Part shown: one piece after another, positions 45,849-54,860 of the stretch | Numbering within the stretch: the stretch's first letter is position 1 | Layout: every line of letters begins with the position of its first letter | Source of the DNA: Leptospira langatensis | Lineage (GTDB): Bacteria > Spirochaetota > Leptospiria > Leptospirales > Leptospiraceae | Direction of reading: 5' to 3' | Assembly (NCBI RefSeq): GCF_004770615.1 | Contig: NZ_RQER01000001.1 | Coordinates: forward strand, 186,001 to 250,000 | DNA length: 64,000 nucleotides | The notes under the pieces: generated by a model | What the model was told of the DNA's origin: nothing | Seen by the model: only the letters and a program-made list of their open reading frames with translations | Databases searched by the model: none | Program-made: the position numbers and the translations under genes

Positions 45849-48800
45849 ATGGAAACAGTAAAAATCGCCGGGATCAATGTGCCAGTATCAAAACTCGGAA
45901 ATAATTCCGGATCGCTGGGATCCGACTTAGTGGAAACAGATTCCACAGTTCGCAATTTGCAAAATATCCTCTATCCGGTTTTAGAAGGTCGCCCTGTTCT
46001 ATTGGTAGGGGACGCTGGGGTCGGAAAGAACGCTCTTATATATTACATAAACTTTAAACGAAATCATCCTACTGCAAGATTCAGCTTTAATGAGGACACT
46101 CTTCCGGAGGATCTGATCGGATCTTATCGACTTCTTTTGGATGGAAAGGGGTTTGCGTGGGGAGACGGACCTCTCACTTCCGCGGTGCGTAGCGGAGCTA
46201 GTTTCGTTGCGGATGAGATGAACCTTTGTCCTCCACATATCATCAAACGTTTCTCCACCATCTATGAATCCAGCTACTTGGAATTGATAGAAGGGGATGG
46301 CTCGCGTATTCTCGCTCAGAACGGATTCAACTTTATAGGTACCCAAAACCCTTCGGAAGGATTTGAGGGAAGAAAGCCTTTGCCTTTCGATATCACTAGG
46401 CATTATTCTACTGTCTTTATCGATCCTCATACTCCGGATGAGATCCTGTTCATCTTAGGAAAATTGTATCCTAAGATGAATGATGAGATACTGAAGTCCT
46501 GCATTCGCATTTCCTTAGATACTGAATCCAGAGTTGTTTCCGGTATGATCGGAAAGGGAGATCTGGAAAAGTATCATTTCAATATCCGAAATCTAAAGAA
46601 ACTATGCAATCGTATCCTAAGTCTCAAAGCGGATAACCCAGAGCTTAGATTCAGAGAACTTTGGAATTTCTATGTGGAACCGTTCCGTAAACAGGAAGAT
46701 CGCCAGGCTCAAATCGAACTTCTTCTGAAAGAGACCGGGCTGAAGATCGCACCTAGTTTGCCTGAGCCTAAGTTCGAAGTGCATAAAGGTTCTCTTTTTT
46801 GCAACGATAAGGAGATCCCCGTTACGAACGAGAGCCAAGCAAAAACGGTTCTTTCCAGTGTTCCTCTCCCTTTGAAGTTACGAGAATTCATAGAGAAGGT
46901 ATACACTGCGGTACAGTTCAAAGAGAATGTGCTTGTGGAATATTCGGAAGAGCAGGATCCGCAACTGGTGCTTCCTTTGTTTACGGAGATCAGTGGAGTT
47001 CCCTTAGAGAGTGTGCATCTTTGTAAGGGAATTCATACTGCGGACATTATCGGCGCCTTGAAACCGATCGAAGGTTCTCAAGTAGGTTGGGTAGACGGAC
47101 CTCTTACCAAAGGGATCCGAGAAGGCGGGAATATCCTCATTACCAACTTAGAGGCTGCCGGCGCAGAACTAGTAGAAAAACTGAATATGCTTACCGACGA
47201 TGCGAGAGCTCTTGTGCTTCCTCCCGAAAGTTCGGAAGAGAAGCCATTGTCCTTGAAAGAAGAATCCAGGATCTTCGCCTTAAAATTATTCAGAAAATCC
47301 AAGTCCACTCCTACGATCTCTCGGGCATTCCGGAACCGTTTTACTTCTATTCTATTTCCGGACCTAGAAGACTCGGAAACACTTCAAGAAATCCTAAACT
47401 TCTATCTTCCGGAAGGGGACCTTGTATCTAAAATGGCCGAGTTCCATATTAAGATCAAGGATCTATCCAAGAAAAGGACGATCGGTTCTGCGAACTTGAT
47501 GCCTTATACTTTCGGGCTCTCCAATCTGCTCCAATGGAAGGATCATGTGGTCCGTTATGCGGACGCTTCTATGGGTAAGGAAGGAGTAAGAGAGATCGCG
47601 TTCCGAGGCGGAAAGATCGCATACACCAATCAGGTTTCCGATCCCGGAGAAAGGAAGGAATTGGAAAGAATATTAGAATTTTCTTTATCAGGGATCGAGA
47701 TCGTATCGGAATTCTTCCAGGAACTGGAGGAAAAGAAAAAAAAAACTCTGACTCCTTCCACCGAAATAGAAAAGAAACGTTGGTGGGATCCGGAACTACA
47801 TAAGAGAGAAGCGATCACCGGTAAGGCAGAACTCAAGAATTCCGGAAGGGAATTGAGAGAAGGCTTGGAGATCAACACTCCTGAAACCGGAGGACAACGT
47901 AAAGAGGGGCCCGACGCTTGGTATGGCCAAGAGACCCGCGGGAATATGGGACAGGGAGAACCAGCCGGTGGAGGCGGGGCCTGGGGCTATCGCACCGAAG
48001 AATTGTACAAGGCATTTCTTGCGAAGAGAAGGATTCTCTGGGAATATACGATCCAAACTAGTCTTAAGGAATTCAAAGAAGTATTCGGAAAGAGTTTGGA
48101 TGAGGTCCAACTGAATCTGGAACGACTCTTCGATCCAGAGATAGACATCAATCGAATGTATAGAAGCGAGGGAAGTCGGATCGACACTCGCAAGTACATC
48201 TCCTTCTTATCTGGAAAAGGAGACTCCAAGGTTTTCGATAAGACTACGATCGATAAGGACGAGGAAAAGCTGAAAGGTGTGGAAGTCGCCTTCTTGGTTT
48301 CGAAGTCGAGAAGGATCTTTAACTTCGAGTACTCCGTTGCGACACTTTCGGCTATGCTTTCTTCTGCGAATATCCTGGATGAACATGACGTGAACTTCTC
48401 CGTGACTGCGTATTCGGATAGAATGAACCGAAAGGACCGAATCGATCTAGTCCAAGTCAAACGGATGGACGAGTATTTTGACGCGAAGAAGGAAGAAGAG
48501 ATGTTCGATTCTCTCCGAAGCGATTGGCAAGGCGATTCCATTGAGGAATACCAGCTCTTAGAACAGATAGAATCCTACTTTTCGCCGGACGCCCAGACGA
48601 AAATACTGGTCATGATCTCGGATTTTAGGGGCCAAAGAGGGAAGACTGAGCTTGAACATGAGATCAATTCCCGAGATAATAAGCGTCTTAAGGCAGAGAT
48701 CCTAAAGCATTCGAATAAGAATTACGTATTTCTGGGTGTGGGACTGGGCCGAAGATATATTGCAGAGCATTTATTTCCGGACTCGATCCAGATTACATCC

Positions 48801-48881
48801 GAGAATTTTTACAATATGCCGAACTTGATCGGCGCCGAATTGGGAAGGTTGATCCTCACACACCATTCTTCCCGAAATTGA
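45849..48881 (+). CDS. Midasin-like protein: two AAA modules plus VWA-like domain
   Basis: 1010 residues. The first AAA module has Walker A GDAGVGKN at 54-61, Walker B SFVADEMNL near 116-124 and the midasin/MoxR-type segment GTQNPSEGFEGRKPLPFD near 162-179. The second (about 340-530) lacks a P-loop (LVEYSEEQDPQ in its place) and has a weak Walker B (ILITNLEAAG), but keeps the end motif SRAFRNRFTSILF, so it is probably inactive. A charged linker with a Gly/Glu-rich patch (690-715) leads to a VWA-like C-terminus, where FLVSKS near 814-819 replaces DxSxS and ISDFRG remains. Likely a remodelling ATPase. Downstream genes smpB and der are ribosome-linked. Confidence 0.8.
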   Translation: METVKIAGINVPVSKLGNNSGSLGSDLVETDSTVRNLQNILYPVLEGRPVLLVGDAGVGKNALIYYINFKRNHPTARFSFNEDTLPEDLIGSYRLLLDGKGFAWGDGPLTSAVRSGASFVADEMNLCPPHIIKRFSTIYESSYLELIEGDGSRILAQNGFNFIGTQNPSEGFEGRKPLPFDITRHYSTVFIDPHTPDEILFILGKLYPKMNDEILKSCIRISLDTESRVVSGMIGKGDLEKYHFNIRNLKKLCNRILSLKADNPELRFRELWNFYVEPFRKQEDRQAQIELLLKETGLKIAPSLPEPKFEVHKGSLFCNDKEIPVTNESQAKTVLSSVPLPLKLREFIEKVYTAVQFKENVLVEYSEEQDPQLVLPLFTEISGVPLESVHLCKGIHTADIIGALKPIEGSQVGWVDGPLTKGIREGGNILITNLEAAGAELVEKLNMLTDDARALVLPPESSEEKPLSLKEESRIFALKLFRKSKSTPTISRAFRNRFTSILFPDLEDSETLQEILNFYLPEGDLVSKMAEFHIKIKDLSKKRTIGSANLMPYTFGLSNLLQWKDHVVRYADASMGKEGVREIAFRGGKIAYTNQVSDPGERKELERILEFSLSGIEIVSEFFQELEEKKKKTLTPSTEIEKKRWWDPELHKREAITGKAELKNSGRELREGLEINTPETGGQRKEGPDAWYGQETRGNMGQGEPAGGGGAWGYRTEELYKAFLAKRRILWEYTIQTSLKEFKEVFGKSLDEVQLNLERLFDPEIDINRMYRSEGSRIDTRKYISFLSGKGDSKVFDKTTIDKDEEKLKGVEVAFLVSKSRRIFNFEYSVATLSAMLSSANILDEHDVNFSVTAYSDRMNRKDRIDLVQVKRMDEYFDAKKEEEMFDSLRSDWQGDSIEEYQLLEQIESYFSPDAQTKILVMISDFRGQRGKTELEHEINSRDNKRLKAEILKHSNKNYVFLGVGLGRRYIAEHLFPDSIQITSENFYNMPNLIGAELGRLILTHHSSRN

Positions 48882-48917
48882 TCTGCAAGCGGAAGGTTTT
48901 CCGCTAGCGATAAAGAG

Positions 48918-49400
48918 ATGGGAAAGAAAAACGAAAAAGATTTAGGCCCTCAACCTCTGGTAAATAAAAAAGCCAGGTTTAACTTCGAGCTGATCTCATT
49001 CATCGAAGCGGGCATTGTCTTGTCCGGATCCGAAGTCAAGAGCCTAAGAGAGAAGAAGGCGAATCTCACGGACGCCTTTGCAAAGATCAAGAACGGAGAA
49101 GTCTATCTAGATAGTTTCTCCATTACTCCGTATAAGAACGGGGGATATGCGAATCATCCCGAGATTCGACCTCGCAAACTTTTATTAAAGAAAAAAGAAA
49201 TAGAGAAGTTGGAGAAGCAGGTTAAGGAAAAGGGCCTGGTCCTTGTGGCTACCAAAGTGTATTTCAAGGATAACCGTTGGGCCAAGGTAGAACTTGCGGT
49301 CGCAAAACCTAAGAAGTTGTACGATAAACGCGAAGATCTCAAGAAAAGCGACGCCAAAATAGAAATCGCGAGAGCGATGAAAACCAAGAATTACTCTTAA
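48918..49400 (+). CDS. smpB: SsrA-binding protein SmpB
   Basis: 160 residues. Binds tmRNA and delivers it to stalled ribosomes. Family blocks visible: [41 protein letters not shown] near 15-55, [11 protein letters not shown] near 79-89, and the Lys-rich C-terminal tail [19 protein letters not shown] that enters the ribosome. Length and motifs are normal. The tmRNA gene itself is not in this window. 36 bases after the midasin-like gene and four before der. Confidence 0.96.
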   Translation: MGKKNEKDLGPQPLVNKKARFNFELISFIEAGIVLSGSEVKSLREKKANLTDAFAKIKNGEVYLDSFSITPYKNGGYANHPEIRPRKLLLKKKEIEKLEKQVKEKGLVLVATKVYFKDNRWAKVELAVAKPKKLYDKREDLKKSDAKIEIARAMKTKNYS

Positions 49401-49404
49401 TAAA

Positions 49405-50781
49405 ATGTCCTCAAAAAAACGAGTCCCCATTGTAAGCATCGTAGGGCGCCAGAACGTAGGAAAGTCCACGCTCTTTAACGCTCTTTTAAAAAAGAAACTG
49501 GCCATAACAGAAGATTATCCAGGAGTTACTCGAGATGTACTTCGGGCAAGAGTATTGAATCCGGAGAAGGGACTGGACTTCTTCTTGTGCGATACTCCTG
49601 GTTTAGACATCGAAAGACCGGAAAGCATGGAAGAAGCAGTATTAGAAAATGCTTTTAGACAAGTAGCGGAGTCGGATCTCGTGGTATTTCTTTTGGATTT
49701 TAAGGAAGTCACGAATTACGATTCTAGATTGATCGAAAAATTCAGAAAGGATCCGGAACTGAAAACGATCCCTTCTTTGTTCTGTGTGAACAAGGTGGAT
49801 CATCCGGAAGAGGAAGCAGATCTGGATTCCTTCTATCGAATGGGACTCTCGGAAATACTTCCCATCTCCGCGATCGGAAGAAGGAACCTTCCTCTCTTAT
49901 TAGAGAAGATCGCATTCTTATTGCCGAGTGCGAAACGAAAGATCGTTGAAAACGAAACGGAAGAAGAGACCAAGACCTCCGATGAGGATTTCAGTCTTGC
50001 CATCGTAGGTAAGCCGAACGCAGGTAAATCAAGTTTATTGAATGCACTTTGCGGATATGAAAGAGCCGTCGTAAGCGATGTTGCCGGAACTACAAGGGAT
50101 TCCGTGGACACAACGGTAACCTTCGAAGGAAAGAAGATCCGTATCATAGATACCGCGGGTATCCGCAAGAAATCGGATAAGGGAGAGGCCTTAGAATTCT
50201 ATTCCTTCCAAAGAACCAAGAAAGCCATCCAAGGTTCCGATATAGTGATCCATCTCTTGGATGCACAAAAAGGCTTCGGTGATTTCGACAAGAAGATCGT
50301 ATCCATGCTACAAGAAGAAGGGAAACCGTTCCTTCTTGCGGTCAATAAGTGGGATACGATCGAGAATAAGGACAATCAATCTTTTAAGGATTATAAGGAG
50401 CGTCTTCATTCCAGACTTCCTCTGCTCAGAGAGATCCAGATCATCACTCTGAGTGCGAAAGAAAAGCAAAGGATCCATAAACTCATGGAGTTGACCCTGG
50501 ATCTGGCTTCCCGAGCCAAGCGAAAGATCTCCACTTCGGAATTGAACCAATCCTTAAGAGCCTGGATGGCGGAAGCAGGTAGATCCTTCTCCGCGAACCG
50601 TCCTCCTAAGATGTTGTATTGCACTCAAGTTTCTATTTCTCCCTTCCATCTCATTCTGTTCGTGAACCATGTGGATTACTTTAAGTCTAATTTACTCACA
50701 TTCATTAAGAAGAAGCTGACCGAAAAATACAATCTGCAAGGGATCCCCATCCATTTGGAATTGAGGTCCGATCGAAAATGA
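49405..50781 (+). CDS. der: Ribosome assembly GTPase Der (EngA)
   Basis: 458 residues with two tandem GTPase domains followed by a KH-like domain, the unique Der layout. First P-loop GRQNVGKST near 12-20 with DTPGLD and NKVD; second P-loop GKPNAGKSS near 200-208 with [10 protein letters not shown] and NKWD. The C-terminal KH-like domain includes [23 protein letters not shown]. Der acts in late 50S assembly. It overlaps plsY by four bases. Confidence 0.96.
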   Translation: MSSKKRVPIVSIVGRQNVGKSTLFNALLKKKLAITEDYPGVTRDVLRARVLNPEKGLDFFLCDTPGLDIERPESMEEAVLENAFRQVAESDLVVFLLDFKEVTNYDSRLIEKFRKDPELKTIPSLFCVNKVDHPEEEADLDSFYRMGLSEILPISAIGRRNLPLLLEKIAFLLPSAKRKIVENETEEETKTSDEDFSLAIVGKPNAGKSSLLNALCGYERAVVSDVAGTTRDSVDTTVTFEGKKIRIIDTAGIRKKSDKGEALEFYSFQRTKKAIQGSDIVIHLLDAQKGFGDFDKKIVSMLQEEGKPFLLAVNKWDTIENKDNQSFKDYKERLHSRLPLLREIQIITLSAKEKQRIHKLMELTLDLASRAKRKISTSELNQSLRAWMAEAGRSFSANRPPKMLYCTQVSISPFHLILFVNHVDYFKSNLLTFIKKKLTEKYNLQGIPIHLELRSDRK

Positions 50782-51416
50782 ACGAACTATTTATCCTATT
50801 TCTGCCGGCCTCCTTCTTGATCGGAGCAATTCCCTTCGGATTCTTAGCAGCGAAATTATACGGAATAGATATCAGGGAAAAGGGAAGCGGTAATATAGGG
50901 GCGACTAACGTTACTCGGCTATTGGGCTGGAAAGTGGGTCTTCCCGTACTTCTTTTGGACATACTTAAAGGAGCAACTCCTCCTCTGGCTGTTCTTTTGC
51001 TATTTGGGGAATCCCAACAAATCTTAGTATTATGTTCTGGGGTCGCGGCGGTGCTCGGGCATATGTTCTCTCCTTTCTTAAGATTTAAAGGGGGGAAGGG
51101 CGTGGCCACAAGCTTCGGAGTATTTGCTGTACTTGCTCCCGGTCCTATCTTGATCACTCTGATCGTATTCTTGAGCCTGAGAAAGATCTTCGGGTTCGTA
51201 TCCATCGGTTCTATTGGCGGGGCAATCACTCTTCCGATCTCCTACTACCTTCTTGCACTCATGGACGGAAGGAATTTTGCAACACCGGTTTTCTGGGCGA
51301 TCTGCTTTACAAGCGGTATTATACTCTTATTACATAAGGCAAATTTCATCCGGCTCTTGCAGGGAAAGGAATTCGCTTCCGATAAGGAAAAATACGGAAA
51401 GAGTTTAAGATCTTAG
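50778..51416 (+). CDS. plsY: Acyl-phosphate:glycerol-3-phosphate acyltransferase
   Basis: 212 residues with five to six membrane helices. The three PlsY motifs are visible: [17 protein letters not shown] near 34-50, the GGKGVAT loop ([15 protein letters not shown] near 97-111) and the late segment [13 protein letters not shown]. It transfers an acyl group from acyl phosphate to glycerol-3-phosphate, the first step of phospholipid synthesis. ATG overlaps the der stop. Confidence 0.95.
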   Translation: MNELFILFLPASFLIGAIPFGFLAAKLYGIDIREKGSGNIGATNVTRLLGWKVGLPVLLLDILKGATPPLAVLLLFGESQQILVLCSGVAAVLGHMFSPFLRFKGGKGVATSFGVFAVLAPGPILITLIVFLSLRKIFGFVSIGSIGGAITLPISYYLLALMDGRNFATPVFWAICFTSGIILLLHKANFIRLLQGKEFASDKEKYGKSLRS

Positions 51417-51420
51417 GAAC

Positions 51421-51437
51421 CTAGCTCTGCGAGCGAG
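51421..51437 (+). terminator. Weak hairpin after plsY
   Basis: CTAGCTC (51421-51427) can pair with GAGCGAG (51431-51437) with one mismatch, four bases past the plsY stop. The T content after it is low, so termination is doubtful. Confidence 0.25.
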
Positions 51438-51495
51438 GTCTGATTTTAGAGTTGAATTTCGAAGGGTCTTACATTAAGATCCTTCCGGGACTTCT

Positions 51496-52182
51496 ATGAT
51501 CCATAAAGAGATCGACGACAATAGGACTAGAGAAGAAAAGATCTCGAGCTTAAATCGTTTTATAGAACTTCATCCTCTTGTTGAGATCCAAGACCTGTAC
51601 AAATGGCTCTATTACGGTGAATTCGGCGAGATCGTAATCCAAGAATTCTATTCCGAAAAGAAGACCGCTCCGGTGCTTCATTCCATGTTAGAGGGACTCC
51701 GTTCCGACTCCGACCTGGACCTTTCTCCCGAACGGGTCTGGGAGCCCTTAGGTTTCAGCCAAAGATATCTCATGATCTATCTGACCCCTTATTATAATTT
51801 AGAATATCCCTTGATGAGAGTGGTGAACTTGATCCAGAGATCTTCCGCGTTCCAAGGATATCGGATGAGATTCAAATTGGATTGGATCTTATTGAAGGAC
51901 GAGATTGTATCCAGGAATATGGGCTTATCTAAACAGGATTTTATCAATTTTGAAGATAGGATCCAATTCCATCAACTTCCTGAGTTGGATTTTTCGGACA
52001 CGTTCAAGACAAATTACCCCGCTGCCTCTTGCATCGTAGCAACAAAGCTTTTTTTTGAATACTTTCCTGAATTTGCACAGGAACCGAAGGGCTTCACTTT
52101 GTTAGAAGACGAAGCCGGTTCTTCCGTTCCGGAAGAAGAGGAAGAGGTCGTGTATCCTAGATGGGAAGGCGAGGCGCTTTGA
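51496..52182 (+). CDS. Conserved protein of unknown function (228 aa)
   Basis: Not recognised. 228 residues, soluble, acidic, with aromatic-rich helices such as LYKWLYYGEFGEIVIQEFY near 35-53 and YLMIYLTPYYNLEYPLMRVV near 91-110, and a Glu-rich tail PEEEEEVV. No signal peptide or cysteine motif. Starts at ATG 51496, and the next gene begins about 29 bases after its stop. Probably Leptospira-restricted; no function inferred. Confidence 0.72.
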   Translation: MIHKEIDDNRTREEKISSLNRFIELHPLVEIQDLYKWLYYGEFGEIVIQEFYSEKKTAPVLHSMLEGLRSDSDLDLSPERVWEPLGFSQRYLMIYLTPYYNLEYPLMRVVNLIQRSSAFQGYRMRFKLDWILLKDEIVSRNMGLSKQDFINFEDRIQFHQLPELDFSDTFKTNYPAASCIVATKLFFEYFPEFAQEPKGFTLLEDEAGSSVPEEEEEVVYPRWEGEAL

Positions 52183-52210
52183 AAAACTTCAGTCTTTGGA
52201 AGGACTCACT

Positions 52211-53263
52211 TTGAAGGAGATGATCCGAAGATCCTTCGCTTATCTTCATAAGCATTTCTTTTATTTCATTCTTGTCTCGTATATTCTTGGAGGCATTTTG
52301 CCTGGGCTCGGGCTAGCCATACGAGATACCAATTTCGGGACATTTACCTTCTTGGACGGAGGAAAGATCAAAGTATCCCTTTCTTTGGTGCTCCTCTCTC
52401 TTCTGTTGCTAAATGCGGGCTTAGGAATTAAGACTTCCGAACTTTTGCATTTATTCAAGAAGCCCATTCTTCTTTTTGTAGGATTGTTTGCGAACCTATC
52501 CATTCCGATCCTATTCACCTTTTTCATTTCTTTTTTAATGATCCTCTGGCATAACCCCGACGAGGTACAAAACATCTTAGTGGGCCTCGCTCTTATCGCC
52601 TCTATGCCGATCGCCGCTTCCTCCACTGCCTGGTCCCAGAAATCGAATGGCAATCTTGCTTTGAGCTTAGGACTCGTAGTCTTCTCCACAATCTTGAGCC
52701 CGGTGACCACTCCGATCGGATTGCATTCTATCGGCTTTATTACTACGGGAGATTATTCGGAAGATCTGCATGAGATTGCGGGACAAGGAGTAGGAGCATT
52801 CTTATTTCTGTCGGTCCTTCTTCCCACAATATTGGGAATAGGACTTCATTTCTTATTGCCTAAGGATTCCGCGGAGAAGGTAAAGAAGCCGATCAAGGAG
52901 ATGAACTTATTAACTCTACTTATTTTAAATTATTCGAATGCTTCTGTGGTTTTGCCTCAGGTATTTACAAATCCGGATTGGGATTTTCTTTTCGTGATTC
53001 TACTGATCACAGGGGGACTTTGCTCCTTCTCCTTTTTTATAGGATTCGTGATCGCTAGGATCTTTAAGACTTCCGGTTCGGAGAAATCTTCCTTGGTTTT
53101 CGGTTTAGGAATGAATAATAATGGGACTGGGCTTGTGCTCGCTTCTTTAAGTCTGGCGGACCATCCTTCCGTAATGCTTCCCATTATCTTTTATAATTTG
53201 GTCCAGCATATAGTGGCAAGTTATACGGATAGCAAGCTCTCCAAGGAGAAAAAGGAATTATGA
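52211..53263 (+). CDS. Bile acid:sodium symporter family transporter
   Basis: About 350 residues from TTG 52211, which has AAGGA six bases upstream; the TTG at 52196 overlaps that ribosome site. Nine or ten membrane helices are visible. The BASS (SBF) pattern appears in the inverted halves: ALIASMPIAASSTAWSQKSNGNLALSLGLVVFSTILSP near residues 135-172 and GLGMNNNGTGLVLASLSL near 304-321. Family members import organic anions with sodium; the substrate here is unknown. A unique inter-helix polar loop with EDLHEIAGQG separates the halves. Confidence 0.85.
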   Translation: MKEMIRRSFAYLHKHFFYFILVSYILGGILPGLGLAIRDTNFGTFTFLDGGKIKVSLSLVLLSLLLLNAGLGIKTSELLHLFKKPILLFVGLFANLSIPILFTFFISFLMILWHNPDEVQNILVGLALIASMPIAASSTAWSQKSNGNLALSLGLVVFSTILSPVTTPIGLHSIGFITTGDYSEDLHEIAGQGVGAFLFLSVLLPTILGIGLHFLLPKDSAEKVKKPIKEMNLLTLLILNYSNASVVLPQVFTNPDWDFLFVILLITGGLCSFSFFIGFVIARIFKTSGSEKSSLVFGLGMNNNGTGLVLASLSLADHPSVMLPIIFYNLVQHIVASYTDSKLSKEKKEL

Positions 53264-53377
53264 CTCGAATCTTAAGGCTTTCCGCGTTTTCTAGGAATGC
53301 AGGCCGTAGATCTGAAATTTCTTTCTTTACAAAAGGAAACAGAAAGACTAAATTTTCCTAAAAAAGGAATTCGCAGC

Positions 53378-53590
53378 ATGTTACAAGAAATCAACGCAGC
53401 AGGTAGTAATAATCGAGCTGCCAGACAATTCTCTCAATCAGAGTTTACTCTCCGGAATATGCCGGATAGACTTCACCCTCTTAGCAATATGGAAAATGTT
53501 GTGAGTGGACCTAAAAGTCTTGCAAAGGTGGGAGTCAATACAGACGACCAAATGACCCGAAGAGGCTATTTGATCGATTTGAACGCTTAA
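53378..53590 (+). CDS. Small basic protein of unknown function (70 aa)
   Basis: 70 residues from ATG 53378, preferred to ATG 53297 because AAGGA lies ten bases upstream of it. Sequence is Asn/Arg/Gln-rich at the start (INAAGSNNRAARQFSQSEF) and ends GYLIDLNA. No family recognised, no membrane segment. A very clear intrinsic terminator at 53631-53657 supports a separately transcribed real gene. Could be a small regulator; unknown. Confidence 0.65.
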   Translation: MLQEINAAGSNNRAARQFSQSEFTLRNMPDRLHPLSNMENVVSGPKSLAKVGVNTDDQMTRRGYLIDLNA

Positions 53591-53610
53591 GTTCAGATAC
53601 AAGATCTGGT

Positions 53611-53625
53611 GATGGTTCGGCCATC
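53611..53625 (+). promoter_or_regulatory. Small hairpin with TTCGG loop
   Basis: GATGG (53611-53615) and CCATC (53621-53625) enclose TTCGG, a UUCG-like stable loop, just before the intrinsic terminator. It probably stabilises the 3' end of the small-protein mRNA. Confidence 0.45.
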
Positions 53626-53630
53626 AAAGG

Positions 53631-53657
53631 AACCCGGCGATATTCGTCGGGTTTTTT
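53631..53657 (+). terminator. Intrinsic terminator of the 70-aa gene
   Basis: AACCCGGCGA (53631-53640) pairs with TCGTCGGGTT (53644-53653), with one G-T pair, loop TAT, and a run of six T (53652-53657). The clearest rho-independent terminator in the window. Confidence 0.85.
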
Positions 53658-53715
53658 ATTTGTACTCCTCATCCAAATCGAAAGTAAAAACCTGGTAGAT
53701 AGAGGCAATCGCTGA

Positions 53716-54630
53716 ATGTTTCAGAGCCAATCCGCAAAATTCTTCTTACTCTTAGTTGTTGCGATGATCAGCTGGGGGTTCGCGTGGCCTTCCGCAAAAT
53801 CCATTGTAAGTTCCGAACCTGCCATCGTGATCGTGTTCTGGCGCTTTCTTGCGACTGCGCTTTCTCTCGTCCCTATATTGATCTGGAGAAAGGACTCGAT
53901 CCTTCTTCCGGACAGGAAAGCGGTCACGCAAGTATTGTTAGGCGGTATCTTATACACCATCTATAATCAGTTTTTCTTATTGGGACTCAGTCAGGGGTTG
54001 GCCGGAGCGGGCGGTGTGCTTGTGACCACCATGAATCCTATCCTTACATATATCATGGTGCATGCATTCCAAAGAAAACTTCCCGGTCCTAAGGAATTGT
54101 TCGGACTGTGTATCGGGCTTTTGGGCGGTTTTCTTCTTTTGAAGATCTGGGAAGGGGATTGGACTCTCTTATTCCAATCCGGAAATGTTTACTTTCTATT
54201 ATGCGCATTTAGCTGGGCCATTCTTAGTATGAACAGTCATAGTGCAGGACAGAAAATCTCTCCGATGGTCTATAGCTTTTACGTGTTCGCGGTCGGTACA
54301 TTTATAGACTTCTTCTTAGCTTTTCCTTATGATCTGAAAGGAGTATTCGATAACGGCCTGAATTTCTGGATCCAACTACTTTACCTTTCCGTAATATCTA
54401 CAACGTTTGGAACGACAGTATACTTTTATGCGTCTAGCCGATTGGGATCTAGGACCGCCAGTTCGTTTATATTCCTGGTCCCGGTGACTGCATTGCTTGG
54501 AAGTTGGGTCTTTTTAGGAGAGGTTCCTTCGCTGAGCACCCTGCTCGGAGGATTGCTTGCGATCGGATCGGTATTCATCTTAAACGGAAATCATTCCAAG
54601 AAAGAAGAAGTAGCCGATCCGGCAGTTTAA
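53716..54630 (+). CDS. EamA/DMT family transporter
   Basis: 304 residues with ten membrane helices in two EamA repeats. Typical features are the first helix MISWGFAWPSAKSIV, the region VVFWRFLATALSLVP (from IVFWRFLATALSLVP near 38-52) and a second-half segment ASSRLGSRTASSFIFLVPVTALLGSWVFLGEVPS near 232-265. Members export amino acids or metabolites; the substrate is not predictable. Converges with the winged-helix-like gene, overlapping by four bases. Confidence 0.88.
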   Translation: MFQSQSAKFFLLLVVAMISWGFAWPSAKSIVSSEPAIVIVFWRFLATALSLVPILIWRKDSILLPDRKAVTQVLLGGILYTIYNQFFLLGLSQGLAGAGGVLVTTMNPILTYIMVHAFQRKLPGPKELFGLCIGLLGGFLLLKIWEGDWTLLFQSGNVYFLLCAFSWAILSMNSHSAGQKISPMVYSFYVFAVGTFIDFFLAFPYDLKGVFDNGLNFWIQLLYLSVISTTFGTTVYFYASSRLGSRTASSFIFLVPVTALLGSWVFLGEVPSLSTLLGGLLAIGSVFILNGNHSKKEEVADPAV

Positions 54631-54848
54631 CCCCATCTGCTCTTGTAGTAGTGAGTTCCTCTGGGAGCGACTTGAAAGCCTTCCGGATGTTCTACGATTA
54701 GGCTTGCCTCTTTTAGATCTTCTAAATGAGGTCTAAGCTTCCATTCGGAAAGAGAGGTGTTCAATTCCAGATCGCCCATGGTGAGAAAGCCGCCACTATG
54801 AGAAGCTTGATAGATATCTTGCAAGATCTGGTTTTGGATGGCGCTCAT
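54627..54848 (-). CDS. Small winged-helix-like protein (73 aa)
   Basis: 73 residues fitting a compact winged-helix layout: helix QNQILQDIYQASHSGG, a turn and helix TMGDLELNTSLSEWKLRPHLEDLKEASLIVEH, then a beta-wing EGFQVAPRGTHYYKSRWG. Such folds bind DNA or serve as protein adapters. It begins 12 bases after the EAL-domain gene on the same strand and likely shares its transcript, so it might relate to c-di-GMP output. Assignment is by fold pattern only. Confidence 0.6.
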   Translation of the reverse strand: MSAIQNQILQDIYQASHSGGFLTMGDLELNTSLSEWKLRPHLEDLKEASLIVEHPEGFQVAPRGTHYYKSRWG

Positions 54849-54860
54849 TTCGACATGATC

